Positions 1 to 6,648 are shown, counted from the stretch's first letter. The stretch is DNA of 8,981 nt from Spirochaetaceae bacterium (GCA_030633365.1 DAOVSY010000101.1:1-8981); one strand, 5' to 3'. Made by a program: numbers and translations. The notes: a model not told the origin generated them from the letters alone.

Positions 1-38
1 CCTCTTTTTTTCTTTAGTATCAAATCTATTATTCTCAT
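1..38 (-). CDS. Start of a leftward gene, cut by the window edge; possibly pyrimidine-nucleoside phosphorylase
   Basis: Only the first 12 codons lie in the window. Read leftward, an AAGGAG ribosome binding site (46-51) stands 7 bases before an ATG at 36-38 and 4 bases before a second in-frame ATG at 39-41; I chose the first for its spacing. The frame is open to the edge and reads MRIIDLILKKKR. This resembles the N-terminus of pyrimidine-nucleoside or thymidine phosphorylases, which begin with MR-hydrophobic-VD-hydrophobic-I-x-KK. Those enzymes are cytoplasmic and split pyrimidine nucleosides with phosphate in nucleoside salvage. Twelve residues cannot prove this. A well-formed promoter (67-95) just upstream supports a real gene; the product name is a guess. 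Confidence 0.5.
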   Translation of the reverse strand, partial: MRIIDLILKKKR

Positions 39-66
39 CATTTATCTCCTTGCAGTTACCAGAATT

Positions 67-95
67 ATTATATAAATCTTTATCCGGAATGTTAA
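67..95 (-). promoter_or_regulatory. Sigma-70-type promoter for the left-edge gene
   Basis: On the minus strand there is a -35 box TTAACA (90-95), a 17-base spacer and a perfect -10 box TATAAT (67-72). Transcription would start near position 60, leaving a leader of about 20 bases that contains the AAGGAG site. Five of six -35 bases and all -10 bases match consensus. Confidence 0.6.
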
Positions 96-301
96 AATAG
101 TATCATGGTGCTGATTAAAATGCCAGCGAAAGAATTTTAGGGGTGCGAGTTGCAATCCCGGTTTTTTTGATCTTTGTTACAGCCACAACCCAAATAGACA
201 CCCATAGAAGCTGGATTTTGCAAAAAAAAGGGCTTGTTCATAATTCTTTGAAGTAAAAACCGTTTTCCACCCATATATATAAATAGAGGATATCACAATT
301 T
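96..301. other. Gene-free spacer, nothing convincing
   Basis: No open frame with a ribosome binding site is seen on either strand. The only structure is a weak hairpin at 141-159 (GGG-TGC pairing with GCA-CCC around an interruption) followed by seven T at 162-168. It would act as a terminator for rightward transcription, but no rightward gene precedes it, so I give it little weight. With the palindromes up to position 430, this makes the whole gap from the left gene to the transposase gene about 390 bases. Confidence 0.5.
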
Positions 302-363
302 TATCCCGTAGGGATTTCATGACAACAGCCCATTAATTTATTTATGGGGAAAATATCGGGATA
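302..363. repeat. Nested palindromes upstream of the transposase gene
   Basis: An outer pair TATCCCG (302-308) and CGGGATA (357-363) encloses a smaller hairpin with arms CCCAT (329-333) and ATGGG (344-348). The left outer arm is itself the start of the small palindrome ATCCC-GTA-GGGAT (303-315). A GACAACAG octamer at 321-328 recurs at 407-414, just before the transposase gene. This probably forms part of the left end recognised by the transposase, or REP-like debris. Confidence 0.45.
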
Positions 364-383
364 GATATTAAATATAATTTTCA

Positions 384-396
384 GTCCCATCGGGAC
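384..396. repeat. REP-like palindrome, left copy
   Basis: GTCCC-ATC-GGGAC, a 5-bp stem with a 3-base centre, lies 34 bases before the transposase start codon. Its flanks make it an inverted counterpart of the copy at 893-905. Confidence 0.5.
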
Positions 397-430
397 GATT
401 GATTTTGACAACAGGATTGTGGAGTAAAAA

Positions 431-883
431 ATGGCACATTCATACACAAACATATTGATTCATTATGTCTTTAGTACCAAAAATCGGGAAAAAATAATAA
501 CAGCCCCATTACAGCAACGTTTATGGTCATATATGGGAGGAATTGCAAGAGATAATAATATGAAAGCTCTTGCTATTGGAGGAATAGAAGATCATGTTCA
601 TCTATTAATTTCGTTACCTACAACATTATCAATTGCAAAAGCAATTCAGTTAATTAAAGGAGGTTCATCAAAATGGGTGCATGATACATTTACAAATTAT
701 CATAATTTTCAATGGCAAGTGGGATATGGTGCGTTTAGTGTCAGCAGCTCATGTACAAAGGGTTTAATTACCTACATTAATGGACAAAAGGATCATCATT
801 ACAAAAAATCATTCCAGAAAGAATATGTCTCACTTTTGGAGAAAAATGTTATAATATATGATGGGCGTTATATATGGGGATAA
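431..883 (+). CDS. IS200/RAYT-like Y1 transposase
   Basis: This 150-residue protein is a member of the Y1_Tnp family of single-tyrosine HUH transposases, which nick and rejoin single-stranded DNA at hairpins through a covalent 5'-phosphotyrosine. The HUH metal-binding motif is visible as HVH at residues 55-57 in the context EDHVHLLISLP. The catalytic tyrosine is most likely Tyr115 in the helix ITYINGQKDHH. The typical WQ-x-GYGAFSVS block lies at 95-105 and the usual terminal block YDGRYIWG at 143-150. Length is normal for the family and no frameshift or missing catalytic residue is seen, so the gene looks intact. A GTGGAG ribosome binding site (419-424) sits 6 bases before the ATG. There is no accessory TnpB gene. 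Flanking GTCCC-N3-GGGAC palindromes favour a RAYT-type, possibly domesticated, protein over an active IS, but the sequence cannot decide this. Confidence 0.93.
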   Translation: MAHSYTNILIHYVFSTKNREKIITAPLQQRLWSYMGGIARDNNMKALAIGGIEDHVHLLISLPTTLSIAKAIQLIKGGSSKWVHDTFTNYHNFQWQVGYGAFSVSSSCTKGLITYINGQKDHHYKKSFQKEYVSLLEKNVIIYDGRYIWG

Positions 884-892
884 TTTCTGGTC

Positions 893-905
893 GTCCCTAC
901 GGGAC
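893..905. repeat. REP-like palindrome, right copy 1
   Basis: GTCCC-TAC-GGGAC lies 10 bases after the transposase stop codon and is identical to the copy at 958-970. With its flanks it is inverted relative to the left copy at 384-396. Confidence 0.5.
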
Positions 906-921
906 TAAAACGGATGATCTT

Positions 922-949
922 TCAGCCCGGCAATAAATTGCCGGGCTGA
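922..949. repeat. Perfect 13-bp-arm palindrome
   Basis: Arms TCAGCCCGGCAAT (922-934) and ATTGCCGGGCTGA (937-949) are exact reverse complements separated by AA. It lies between the two right-hand GTCCC palindromes. No T-run follows on either strand, so it is not a classical intrinsic terminator. It is more GC-rich than its surroundings. A 9-base piece of its right arm, ATTGCCGGG, recurs at 1029-1037. Confidence 0.7.
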
Positions 950-957
950 GTTCATAT

Positions 958-970
958 GTCCCTACGGGAC
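958..970. repeat. REP-like palindrome, right copy 2
   Basis: This is a second exact GTCCC-TAC-GGGAC, 52 bases beyond the first. It is the outermost recognisable palindrome on the right of the transposase gene. Confidence 0.5.
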
Positions 971-1028
971 TCATGGTTCAGAATTTTAATGATATATCAA
1001 CAAAAAGACATATACGACCATTATAGGT

Positions 1029-1051
1029 ATTGCCGGGAATTGAATTCCAGG
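1029..1051. repeat. Partial palindrome copy and hairpin at the nagZ 3' end
   Basis: ATTGCCGGG (1029-1037) repeats the right arm of the 922-949 palindrome. It runs into a small hairpin with arms GGAAT (1036-1040) and ATTCC (1044-1048), extended by a CC/GG pair at 1033-1034 and 1050-1051. The hairpin lies three bases beyond the nagZ stop. No T-tract follows it in the nagZ direction, so a terminator role is possible but weakly supported. Confidence 0.3.
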
Positions 1052-1053
1052 AA

Positions 1054-2457
1054 CTAGTTATTTGCATTCAGCTTCTCATGACGTTCCATAATTTCATCTA
1101 AAAACAATTGCCCATCTTCTATTTTAGATTTTTCTGATATCGGATAGTCTGAAAAAAGACCAAACCGGTATTTGGCTGCCAGTATTCGAAATACAGATTT
1201 ATTAATACGTTCTTCAGTTATGGAACCATTTTCAATAGATTCCAACAAACCATTTATCGAAGTCTTTACATTAGAGGGACGGAGGATCAAATCTCCTCCT
1301 GCAATAATAAATGCCTCTGCTGATTTTTCCGGCAACCAGATCTCTTGAATGGCAGCCATAGAAAAAGAGTCACTGATAACTAAACCATCAAACCCCATCT
1401 TATCTCTAAGAATATTTTCTATAAAAAATGGGGATAAAGTTGCTGGAAGATTACCTGTTTCAGCTATTTGTGGTGTTTTAATATGGGCTGTCATAACACC
1501 AACGGCTCCCTGGGAAATCCCGGCAATAAAAGGAAGTAATTCCCTGTTTTGTATTTCTGACAGATTCAAATCTATAGAAACCTCTCCACTATGAGGGTCT
1601 GTACCTGTGTCACCATGGCCCGGGAAATGTTTTATTACACTTATGACCCCGGATTCCTGTAAACCCTGAATAAAAGGTTTAACCATTGAAGATACTATTT
1701 CCGGATTTTCTGAAAAAGATCTGTCTCCCAGTATAGGGTTTTTATAATTGGAATTAACATCTGCGACAGGAGCCAGATTCATATTAAACCCCAGAGATCT
1801 AAGTTCTTCACCAATAATTTTACCAATTTTCCATGTTATATCAACATCATTTAAATTTCCCAGAATTTCATGAGAAGGTATATCAAGTACATCCATTTCA
1901 GAACTACTATTTAATCGGGAGACACGCCCACCTTCCTGGTCAACAGCAACTATAAGAGGGATTTTTAAGACAGACTGTAAGTCTGAAATAAAAACTTTTA
2001 CCTGCTTATTTGAATATATATTATCTGAAAATAAAATAACTCCACCAGGTTTTATTTCCTTCATATAATTTCTTAAATTGTTATCCATATCCGTGTAATA
2101 AGAATCTAAATCTCTATTTTTTAAGTCAAGAATAAATAATTGTCCTAATTTATCTTTTAAACTCATATCATTTAAAATATTCAATATCTTTTCTTTTTCC
2201 AGTAAAGAAACTGGAACCATAGCCGGGGATAACATTGAGGATTCAAGATCATCCTGAAAAAGAAAAATCTGATTTTCAAACCACTGCCTGTTATAAATAT
2301 CTTTATTTAATTTTATTTTTGAACCTGGAGATTGTTCAACTTTTATTTCTATGAGATCAATTTGTTTCTGATCATTAATAACAGATGTCTGTGTTTGACA
2401 GGCAAATATAATTATTACAAAGACAATAAATATTCCTGTTTGTATTTTTTTTATAAT
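1054..2457 (-). CDS. nagZ: NagZ-type GH3 beta-N-acetylhexosaminidase, predicted lipoprotein, probable ATT start
   Basis: This is a glycoside hydrolase family 3 enzyme of the NagZ type, which removes N-acetylglucosamine from peptidoglycan fragments during wall turnover. Numbered from the ATT start (467 residues), VDQEGGR is at 172-178, KHFPGHGDT at 276-284, the family's Asp-His general acid/base dyad at Asp287 and His289 (DPH), and the probable nucleophile Asp363 in ISDSFSM. The N-terminus is a lipoprotein signal: a KK pair, a hydrophobic run, then Cys20 after IFA. The enzyme should therefore be membrane-anchored outside the cytoplasm, like Bacillus NagZ and unlike cytoplasmic enterobacterial NagZ. 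The frame stays open to a TTG at 2520, but no ATG exists. A promoter at 2480-2508 lies inside that extension, and AAAGGAG (2464-2470) is 6 bases before ATT at 2455-2457. An annotation using TTG would end at 2520. Family call firm; start moderately sure. Confidence 0.9.
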   Translation of the reverse strand: MIKKIQTGIFIVFVIIIFACQTQTSVINDQKQIDLIEIKVEQSPGSKIKLNKDIYNRQWFENQIFLFQDDLESSMLSPAMVPVSLLEKEKILNILNDMSLKDKLGQLFILDLKNRDLDSYYTDMDNNLRNYMKEIKPGGVILFSDNIYSNKQVKVFISDLQSVLKIPLIVAVDQEGGRVSRLNSSSEMDVLDIPSHEILGNLNDVDITWKIGKIIGEELRSLGFNMNLAPVADVNSNYKNPILGDRSFSENPEIVSSMVKPFIQGLQESGVISVIKHFPGHGDTGTDPHSGEVSIDLNLSEIQNRELLPFIAGISQGAVGVMTAHIKTPQIAETGNLPATLSPFFIENILRDKMGFDGLVISDSFSMAAIQEIWLPEKSAEAFIIAGGDLILRPSNVKTSINGLLESIENGSITEERINKSVFRILAAKYRFGLFSDYPISEKSKIEDGQLFLDEIMERHEKLNANN

Positions 2458-2463
2458 AACAAA

Positions 2464-2470
2464 CTCCTTT
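2464..2470 (-). promoter_or_regulatory. Ribosome binding site that decides the nagZ start
   Basis: AAAGGAG on the minus strand is the only good Shine-Dalgarno match near the 5' end of nagZ. It is followed by TTTGTT and then in-frame ATT and ATA codons at spacings of 6 and 9 bases. The only TTG nearby is out of frame and 1 base away. The in-frame TTG codons (2518-2520, 2506-2508) have no such site. Confidence 0.6.
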
Positions 2471-2479
2471 AATTTACTG

Positions 2480-2508
2480 ATGTTAAAAGACCATCGAAAG
2501 GCTGTCAA
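2480..2508 (-). promoter_or_regulatory. Sigma-70-type promoter of nagZ
   Basis: On the minus strand a perfect TTGACA (2503-2508), a 17-base spacer and TAACAT (2480-2485) form a near-consensus promoter. Transcription would start near 2473, giving a leader of about 16 bases with AAAGGAG in it. Codons upstream of 2473 would not be in this transcript. Confidence 0.65.
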
Positions 2509-2584
2509 GAAGTGCTGCAAGAATAGAATTTAATTGAATTGCATTTTTTCTACCAATGAAGTACTGTATATTACAGGAAAATAA

Positions 2585-3544
2585 GTGAAAGGATCTATTC
2601 TTCTGCCATTAGTGCAGATACTTTTAATAATTATAATAAGTACTCTTTTTTGTCTGGGAACATATCTGTTTCTGTTTAATAACAGCTTTGGTCCGGACGC
2701 TTCTTTTAGTGTAGAAATTTTTATTAGCCAACTACCCAATTTAATGCTTAATATTTTTCCAATAGTTGTTTTAATGAGCATCGTCCTTTCTCTAATAAAT
2801 ACCCTCAAAACCCCAGCTAATAAAGGGCTTGCAGCTCTTTTTACCTTAATTTTTGCAAGTCTTATCTATTATGCTGGATATACTGGACTATATTTACTGG
2901 ATAAACAATCAAATCCTGCAGCAATAATTACCAGGAATCACCTGTACGAAGATAAAATTAATCCATTAACAAATTCAAAATTATATTATACTGGAAAGGC
3001 TTCCAATCCCCTTGCAATAGAAGTAAAGAATACTGACTCAGAATCAGCATTTATTTTATATAAAAATGCTGATTTTAATTCTAAAACCAATACCCTGGAG
3101 TCAGAAAATAGTAGTAAATTACTGATAGAACCAGAAAATCCATTTTTTTCAGAAATTTTTTATCCACCGGAACTTTTTAAAAACCTATTGGATGATTTAG
3201 AAATTTTTAATACAGCTATCAAAGATATTTTCGAAAAATCCCGGTACCTGTTTATGATTACAGTACTTAGTCAGATTGCATTTGCCATTGGATGCTGGAC
3301 AATAATTAAACTATCAAAATGGCCCTTTTTAAATGGACTTTTAGCAATTGCAGCTATAAGACTTTTCCCTGCATACTACAGACTTAGCTATAGCGAATTA
3401 ACTCAGAAAGCTATCGGATTTTTACAAACATCAAATGCTTCAGACCTGGTTCCTGTAGTAATACTTCTGGTCGCTGCTCTTCTTCTTTTTCTATGGGACC
3501 TATTATTTATAAAAAGCAAAAAACTGGTAAGTAAAAATGGATAA
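2585..3544 (+). CDS. Membrane protein with six helices and a periplasmic domain, LptF/LptG-like layout
   Basis: I do not recognise this 319-residue protein by sequence. It starts at GTG with AGGA (2575-2578) 6 bases upstream. Predicted membrane segments lie near residues 6-31, 49-73, 82-105, 221-243, 246-266 and 287-309. The roughly 115 residues between the third and fourth are polar and rich in Asn, Ser and Glu. Three helices, an extracytoplasmic domain and three helices is the topology of LptF and LptG, the permease subunits of the lipopolysaccharide transporter. Those proteins also occur as adjacent pairs, as here, where the next gene overlaps by 8 bases. The central domain is about as long as an Lpt jellyroll. 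I do not see the family's usual sequence motifs, so this is an inference from topology and pairing. Alternatives are another two-component permease or a lineage-specific membrane protein. Confidence 0.8.
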   Translation: MKGSILLPLVQILLIIIISTLFCLGTYLFLFNNSFGPDASFSVEIFISQLPNLMLNIFPIVVLMSIVLSLINTLKTPANKGLAALFTLIFASLIYYAGYTGLYLLDKQSNPAAIITRNHLYEDKINPLTNSKLYYTGKASNPLAIEVKNTDSESAFILYKNADFNSKTNTLESENSSKLLIEPENPFFSEIFYPPELFKNLLDDLEIFNTAIKDIFEKSRYLFMITVLSQIAFAIGCWTIIKLSKWPFLNGLLAIAAIRLFPAYYRLSYSELTQKAIGFLQTSNASDLVPVVILLVAALLLFLWDLLFIKSKKLVSKNG

Positions 3545-5327
3545 ACTACCTCAAAAAACTTTTATTACAATTATTATATTTTATCTGGCAGCACTTATCT
3601 GTTTTTTTATATTCTCAATATACAGTTTTACAAGTGTAGATATTGTGGGAAAAGCACTGGAGAATCCAGAAGCTCATGGTCTTAATATGGATATTTCTAT
3701 TTTAAGAGAGAATGCCGAAGCAGAAATACAAATACTCTCTAATTTTAAAATCAACTGGATTCTATCCAATTCACTAAAGCTTTTTATTCAATATTTACTT
3801 CCAATCCAAAGTACTGCTTTAATAGTTGCTTTTTCTTTAATCTTTCCCTGGAAACTGGGGACTCAGGGGATGCAGATCCCCTTTGTAGATATTATTGGAA
3901 AAAGTATTTTCCTTTTTCTTATACTGACTCTTGTTTTTTCAGGTTTAACTGAAGGACTTCTGCCTGGAACTCTAAAAAGACAATCAGATCAACTCTATCT
4001 TACCCAAATGGCTACAGGTTATTTTGATCAGGCAACAAATGAACTATATTCAGATAACAAGGAAAAAAATTACAACTATATTGTAACCAAGTTGAAAGCA
4101 TATTTACAGATTGATCCTGGAAATCCTGTAGTAGAAGGTACACTTGATTGGGCTGAAAGTACTTTTGACATTAAAACTGATATTCCAAATATTACTAATA
4201 AAAATGATAAAATTACAGATGGGAGGAAAGCTGCTGATTTAGAATTAAAGGCCTCTGATTATTTTTCCAAAGAAGATTATTTTTCTGCATTATACTATGC
4301 AAATCTGGCATTCAAACTGGATGAATCAAGATCCGGGGCTCAACGAATAGCAGCCGAATCCAGAGAAGCTATCAGATCACTTGCACCTGATAAATCTGAG
4401 TTAGAGGCAAAAGAAAAATTTAACATTAAAAGAACAGGATTTGATTTATTAAATGAAGGGAACTCTATTGAAGCATACTATATTTTTAAAGAACTCTCAG
4501 TTGAATCAAATACTGACAAAGATATACCTGAATTTTTAGCTCGTTCTCTTGAGGCCATATCAGATAAATCTTTTTTTATAGATGAAGCAGAACAATATCT
4601 ATTTGTACCAGGAATAAATGATATAGTATTTATGGACAATAAAAATACACTAATTTATATTGAAAAAATGGTTCTCTTAAATGGAGGAAAAGCATTTTTC
4701 TTCAATATTGAACTAATTGAATTAGATAATTCAAATAAAATTATAAAACATTTTTCAGCCCCATATGGTAAGTTTAATTCAGAATCAGAATCAATTATTA
4801 TGAATGCGATTGATCAGGATCATGACAATATCAGCTATAAACCTGTCTATCATACTGGAACAGATAGGGAACCTGAAAATACAATTTTAAAACTATCGCC
4901 TAATCTGCTTGATTTGAAATACATTGGACAACCTGGTAATACAATTAAATTTATGAATATTTTTGAGTTATTTAAATATGGATCAATATTTTCTAAATAT
5001 GGATATATACAAAAACCAACACAATTTTTAATTTTAGAAAGAATTGTTAAACCATTTACATTTCTTATTATATCTTTTTTATCTGTTAGTTTGGGATGGT
5101 ATCTTAGAATTAGAAAATATAACTTCCCTTTGCTTTCAATATTATTTATTCCAATTATTGGGTATCTTATTCATAATATTCTTTTAATTTATGAGTTTGG
5201 TATAGATATGATACTGGGTTTTTCTCTTTTAAAAACAGGTTTTTATCCGGCGCTTATTATTCTGATTGTATCCCAGGCTATAATTCTTTTCTTCTCTCTG
5301 GTAACTATTGCCAGCCAAAAAGACTGA
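3537..5327 (+). CDS. LptF/LptG-like membrane protein with TPR-like repeats in its extracytoplasmic domain
   Basis: This 596-residue protein starts at an ATG overlapping the previous stop by 8 bases (ATGGATAA), with only a weak GGTAAG site, so its translation is probably coupled. Membrane segments are near residues 9-31, 76-104, 118-140, 502-523, 527-552 and 566-590. The loop from 145 to 500 should be outside the cytoplasm. It contains TPR-like helical pairs, clearest at 233-262 (DYFSALYYANLAFKLD) and 293-322, with a weaker one near 166-195. A beta-rich part follows at about 352-460. The stretch 452-523 resembles the end of LptF/LptG (YjgP/YjgQ): a block ending in NLLDLKYIGQP, a FELFKYGSIF-like helix, then ERIVKPFTFLIISFLSVSLG, matching the family's pattern of Arg-hydrophobic-x-x-Pro-hydrophobic run. 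Usual LptF/G proteins are about 360 residues, so the helical repeats would be an insertion of some 200. Function unproven. Confidence 0.82.
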   Translation: MDKLPQKTFITIIIFYLAALICFFIFSIYSFTSVDIVGKALENPEAHGLNMDISILRENAEAEIQILSNFKINWILSNSLKLFIQYLLPIQSTALIVAFSLIFPWKLGTQGMQIPFVDIIGKSIFLFLILTLVFSGLTEGLLPGTLKRQSDQLYLTQMATGYFDQATNELYSDNKEKNYNYIVTKLKAYLQIDPGNPVVEGTLDWAESTFDIKTDIPNITNKNDKITDGRKAADLELKASDYFSKEDYFSALYYANLAFKLDESRSGAQRIAAESREAIRSLAPDKSELEAKEKFNIKRTGFDLLNEGNSIEAYYIFKELSVESNTDKDIPEFLARSLEAISDKSFFIDEAEQYLFVPGINDIVFMDNKNTLIYIEKMVLLNGGKAFFFNIELIELDNSNKIIKHFSAPYGKFNSESESIIMNAIDQDHDNISYKPVYHTGTDREPENTILKLSPNLLDLKYIGQPGNTIKFMNIFELFKYGSIFSKYGYIQKPTQFLILERIVKPFTFLIISFLSVSLGWYLRIRKYNFPLLSILFIPIIGYLIHNILLIYEFGIDMILGFSLLKTGFYPALIILIVSQAIILFFSLVTIASQKD

Positions 5328-5351
5328 AAACCTAATAGTTATTCCCTCCTC

Positions 5352-5372
5352 GGTTCCTGAGCTTGTCGAAGG
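5352..5372. repeat. Dispersed repeat, intact copy, next to the murA stop
   Basis: GGTTCCTGAGCTTGTCGAAG plus a final G fills the short gap between two convergent genes and ends one base before the murA stop codon. Its complement carries TTCGACAAGCTCAGGAACC, a kind of dispersed repeat I recognise from many unrelated bacterial genomes. A rearranged copy is at 7745-7789. TCCT (5355-5358) can pair with AGGA (5370-5373), with outer GGT/ACC pairing, and CTTTCTATTTT follows on the plus strand. It may therefore help end transcription of the membrane-protein operon. Confidence 0.65.
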
Positions 5373-5373
5373 A

Positions 5374-6648
5374 TTAAACCCTTTCTATTTTGGCTCCAAG
5401 AGAATTAAGTTTTTCTGCCAGAGATTCATAACCTCTTTCAATCTGATACACATTTTGTATAACACTTTTACCTTCCGCACATAAAGCCGCAATAACCATA
5501 GCCATCCCAGCTCTTACATCCGGAGAAACCAGCTCAGCCCCTCTTAACCTGGCAGGACCGCTTACTACTGCTCTATGAGGATCACATAAAATTATTCGTG
5601 CTCCCATTCCTATCAGTTTATCAACAAAAAACATTCTGGACTCAAACATCTTTTCATGTATAAGTACTGTTCCTTCAACCTGGGTGGCAACAACAGTCAT
5701 AATACTTGTTAAATCTGCAGGAAACCCCGGCCAGGGAGAATCATCAATTTTTGGTATCATCCCCCCAAGTTCCTGGCTTACCTTCATATCCTGACCAGAA
5801 CGAATTTTAATAGTGGAACCATCAGTCTCCCAATGTATTCCAAGCTTATTAAATCCAATTCTAACCATTCTCAAGTGTTCCGGTCCAGCATTTTCTATTT
5901 CCAATTCGCCTCTTGTTACAGCAGCAAGACCAATAAATGAACCCACTTCCATAAAATCAGGGCCAATCCCGAACTCGGTTCCTCCCAGTGTTTTAACTCC
6001 ATCAATATAGAGTATATTAGAACCGATTCCAGATATTTTTGCTCCCATAGAATTTAGCATATTACATAAATCCTGAACATGAGGTTCACTTGCAGCATTC
6101 CTAATTGTTGTTTTACCAGATGCAATTGATGCAGCCATAATCGCATTTTCAGTTGCGGTTACAGAAGCCTCATCCATAAAAATGTCAGCGCCAACAAGCT
6201 TGTTAGCATTAAGTCTAAACATACCATCAACTTCAATCTGCGCACCAAGAGCAGTAAAAGCCAAAAAATGAGTATCAAGTCTTCTTCGCCCTATTACATC
6301 TCCTCCAGGAGGAGGCATTAAAACCTTCCCGGTTCTGGCCAATAATGGCCCTGCAAAAAGAATTGATGCTCTAATATTATTTGCATGTTCAGTCAGTATT
6401 TCAGAGGATTTAATTTCTGTAGTTTTTATGCTGTATTCACCGTGGCTTCTTCTTTTTACAGTAACTCCAAGAGATTTTAAAACTTCAAACATAACCCGGA
6501 CATCTTCAATTTCGGGAATATTTTTTAAAATAACTTCACTATCAGTAAGCAGTGTTGCCGCTATACATGGAAGTGCTGCATTTTTATTACCACTCGCTTT
6601 TATCTTTCCTTTTAAAGGAAAGCTACCATCAATAATATACTTATTCAT
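5374..6648 (-). CDS. murA: UDP-N-acetylglucosamine 1-carboxyvinyltransferase, Asp-loop form
   Basis: MurA transfers enolpyruvate from phosphoenolpyruvate to UDP-GlcNAc in the cytoplasm, the first committed step of peptidoglycan synthesis. The 424 residues are normal length. Visible landmarks are SGNKNAAL with catalytic Lys22, the mobile loop [16 protein letters not shown] at 112-127, FPADL at 309-313 with the conserved Asp312, and [13 protein letters not shown] with Arg379. In most MurA the loop reads PGGC; here the position is Asp117, encoded by GAT at 6298-6300. This change is known in Borrelia, Chlamydia and Mycobacterium and gives an active enzyme that fosfomycin cannot alkylate. The ATG (6646-6648) has no strong ribosome binding site; the upstream sequence is AAAGTATTCCA. 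I found no convincing promoter before it. The 3' end abuts a dispersed repeat. The gene stands alone, convergent with the membrane-protein operon. Confidence 0.97.
   Translation of the reverse strand: MNKYIIDGSFPLKGKIKASGNKNAALPCIAATLLTDSEVILKNIPEIEDVRVMFEVLKSLGVTVKRRSHGEYSIKTTEIKSSEILTEHANNIRASILFAGPLLARTGKVLMPPPGGDVIGRRRLDTHFLAFTALGAQIEVDGMFRLNANKLVGADIFMDEASVTATENAIMAASIASGKTTIRNAASEPHVQDLCNMLNSMGAKISGIGSNILYIDGVKTLGGTEFGIGPDFMEVGSFIGLAAVTRGELEIENAGPEHLRMVRIGFNKLGIHWETDGSTIKIRSGQDMKVSQELGGMIPKIDDSPWPGFPADLTSIMTVVATQVEGTVLIHEKMFESRMFFVDKLIGMGARIILCDPHRAVVSGPARLRGAELVSPDVRAGMAMVIAALCAEGKSVIQNVYQIERGYESLAEKLNSLGAKIERV

Larger units (their letters stand above)
302..970. mobile_element. IS200/RAYT-like element: single-tyrosine transposase gene with flanking palindromes
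   Basis: The transposase gene at 431-883 is bracketed by short palindromes of the same design: ATCCC-GTA-GGGAT at 303-315, GTCCC-ATC-GGGAC at 384-396, GTCCC-TAC-GGGAC at 893-905 and again at 958-970. The blocks at 383-398 and 891-906 are inverted copies of each other over 16 bases with two mismatches near the centre. HUH single-tyrosine transposases act on hairpins rather than terminal inverted repeats, and REP-associated tyrosine transposases (RAYTs) are flanked by just such palindromes. No target-site duplication is expected or seen. The outer limits are my estimate from the outermost palindromes; the true boundary may be narrower. Confidence 0.55.

Noticed and set aside
141..168. Intrinsic terminator before the transposase
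   Set aside because: The stem is interrupted and only three plus three base pairs long, and there is no rightward gene upstream for it to end.
302..970. CRISPR-like array from the repeated GTCCC-N3-GGGAC units
   Set aside because: The units are only 13 bases long, occur in both orientations, are irregularly spaced and surround a transposase gene; this is REP-type, not CRISPR.
1349..1594. Rightward open frame opposite nagZ
   Set aside because: It lies wholly within the conserved GH3 coding region on the other strand and has no ribosome binding site or family resemblance. The same holds for other opposite-strand frames inside murA, the barrel genes and the first membrane gene (2530-2808).
2458..2520. 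TTG at 2518-2520 as the nagZ start (488 residues)
   Set aside because: It has no ribosome binding site, lies upstream of a near-consensus promoter, and would put 21 extra residues before an otherwise perfect lipoprotein signal.
2534..2572. Promoter for the two membrane-protein genes
   Set aside because: Hexamers such as TTGCAT with TACTGT match consensus in only four of six places each and would place the start within the ribosome binding site. The true promoter was not identified.
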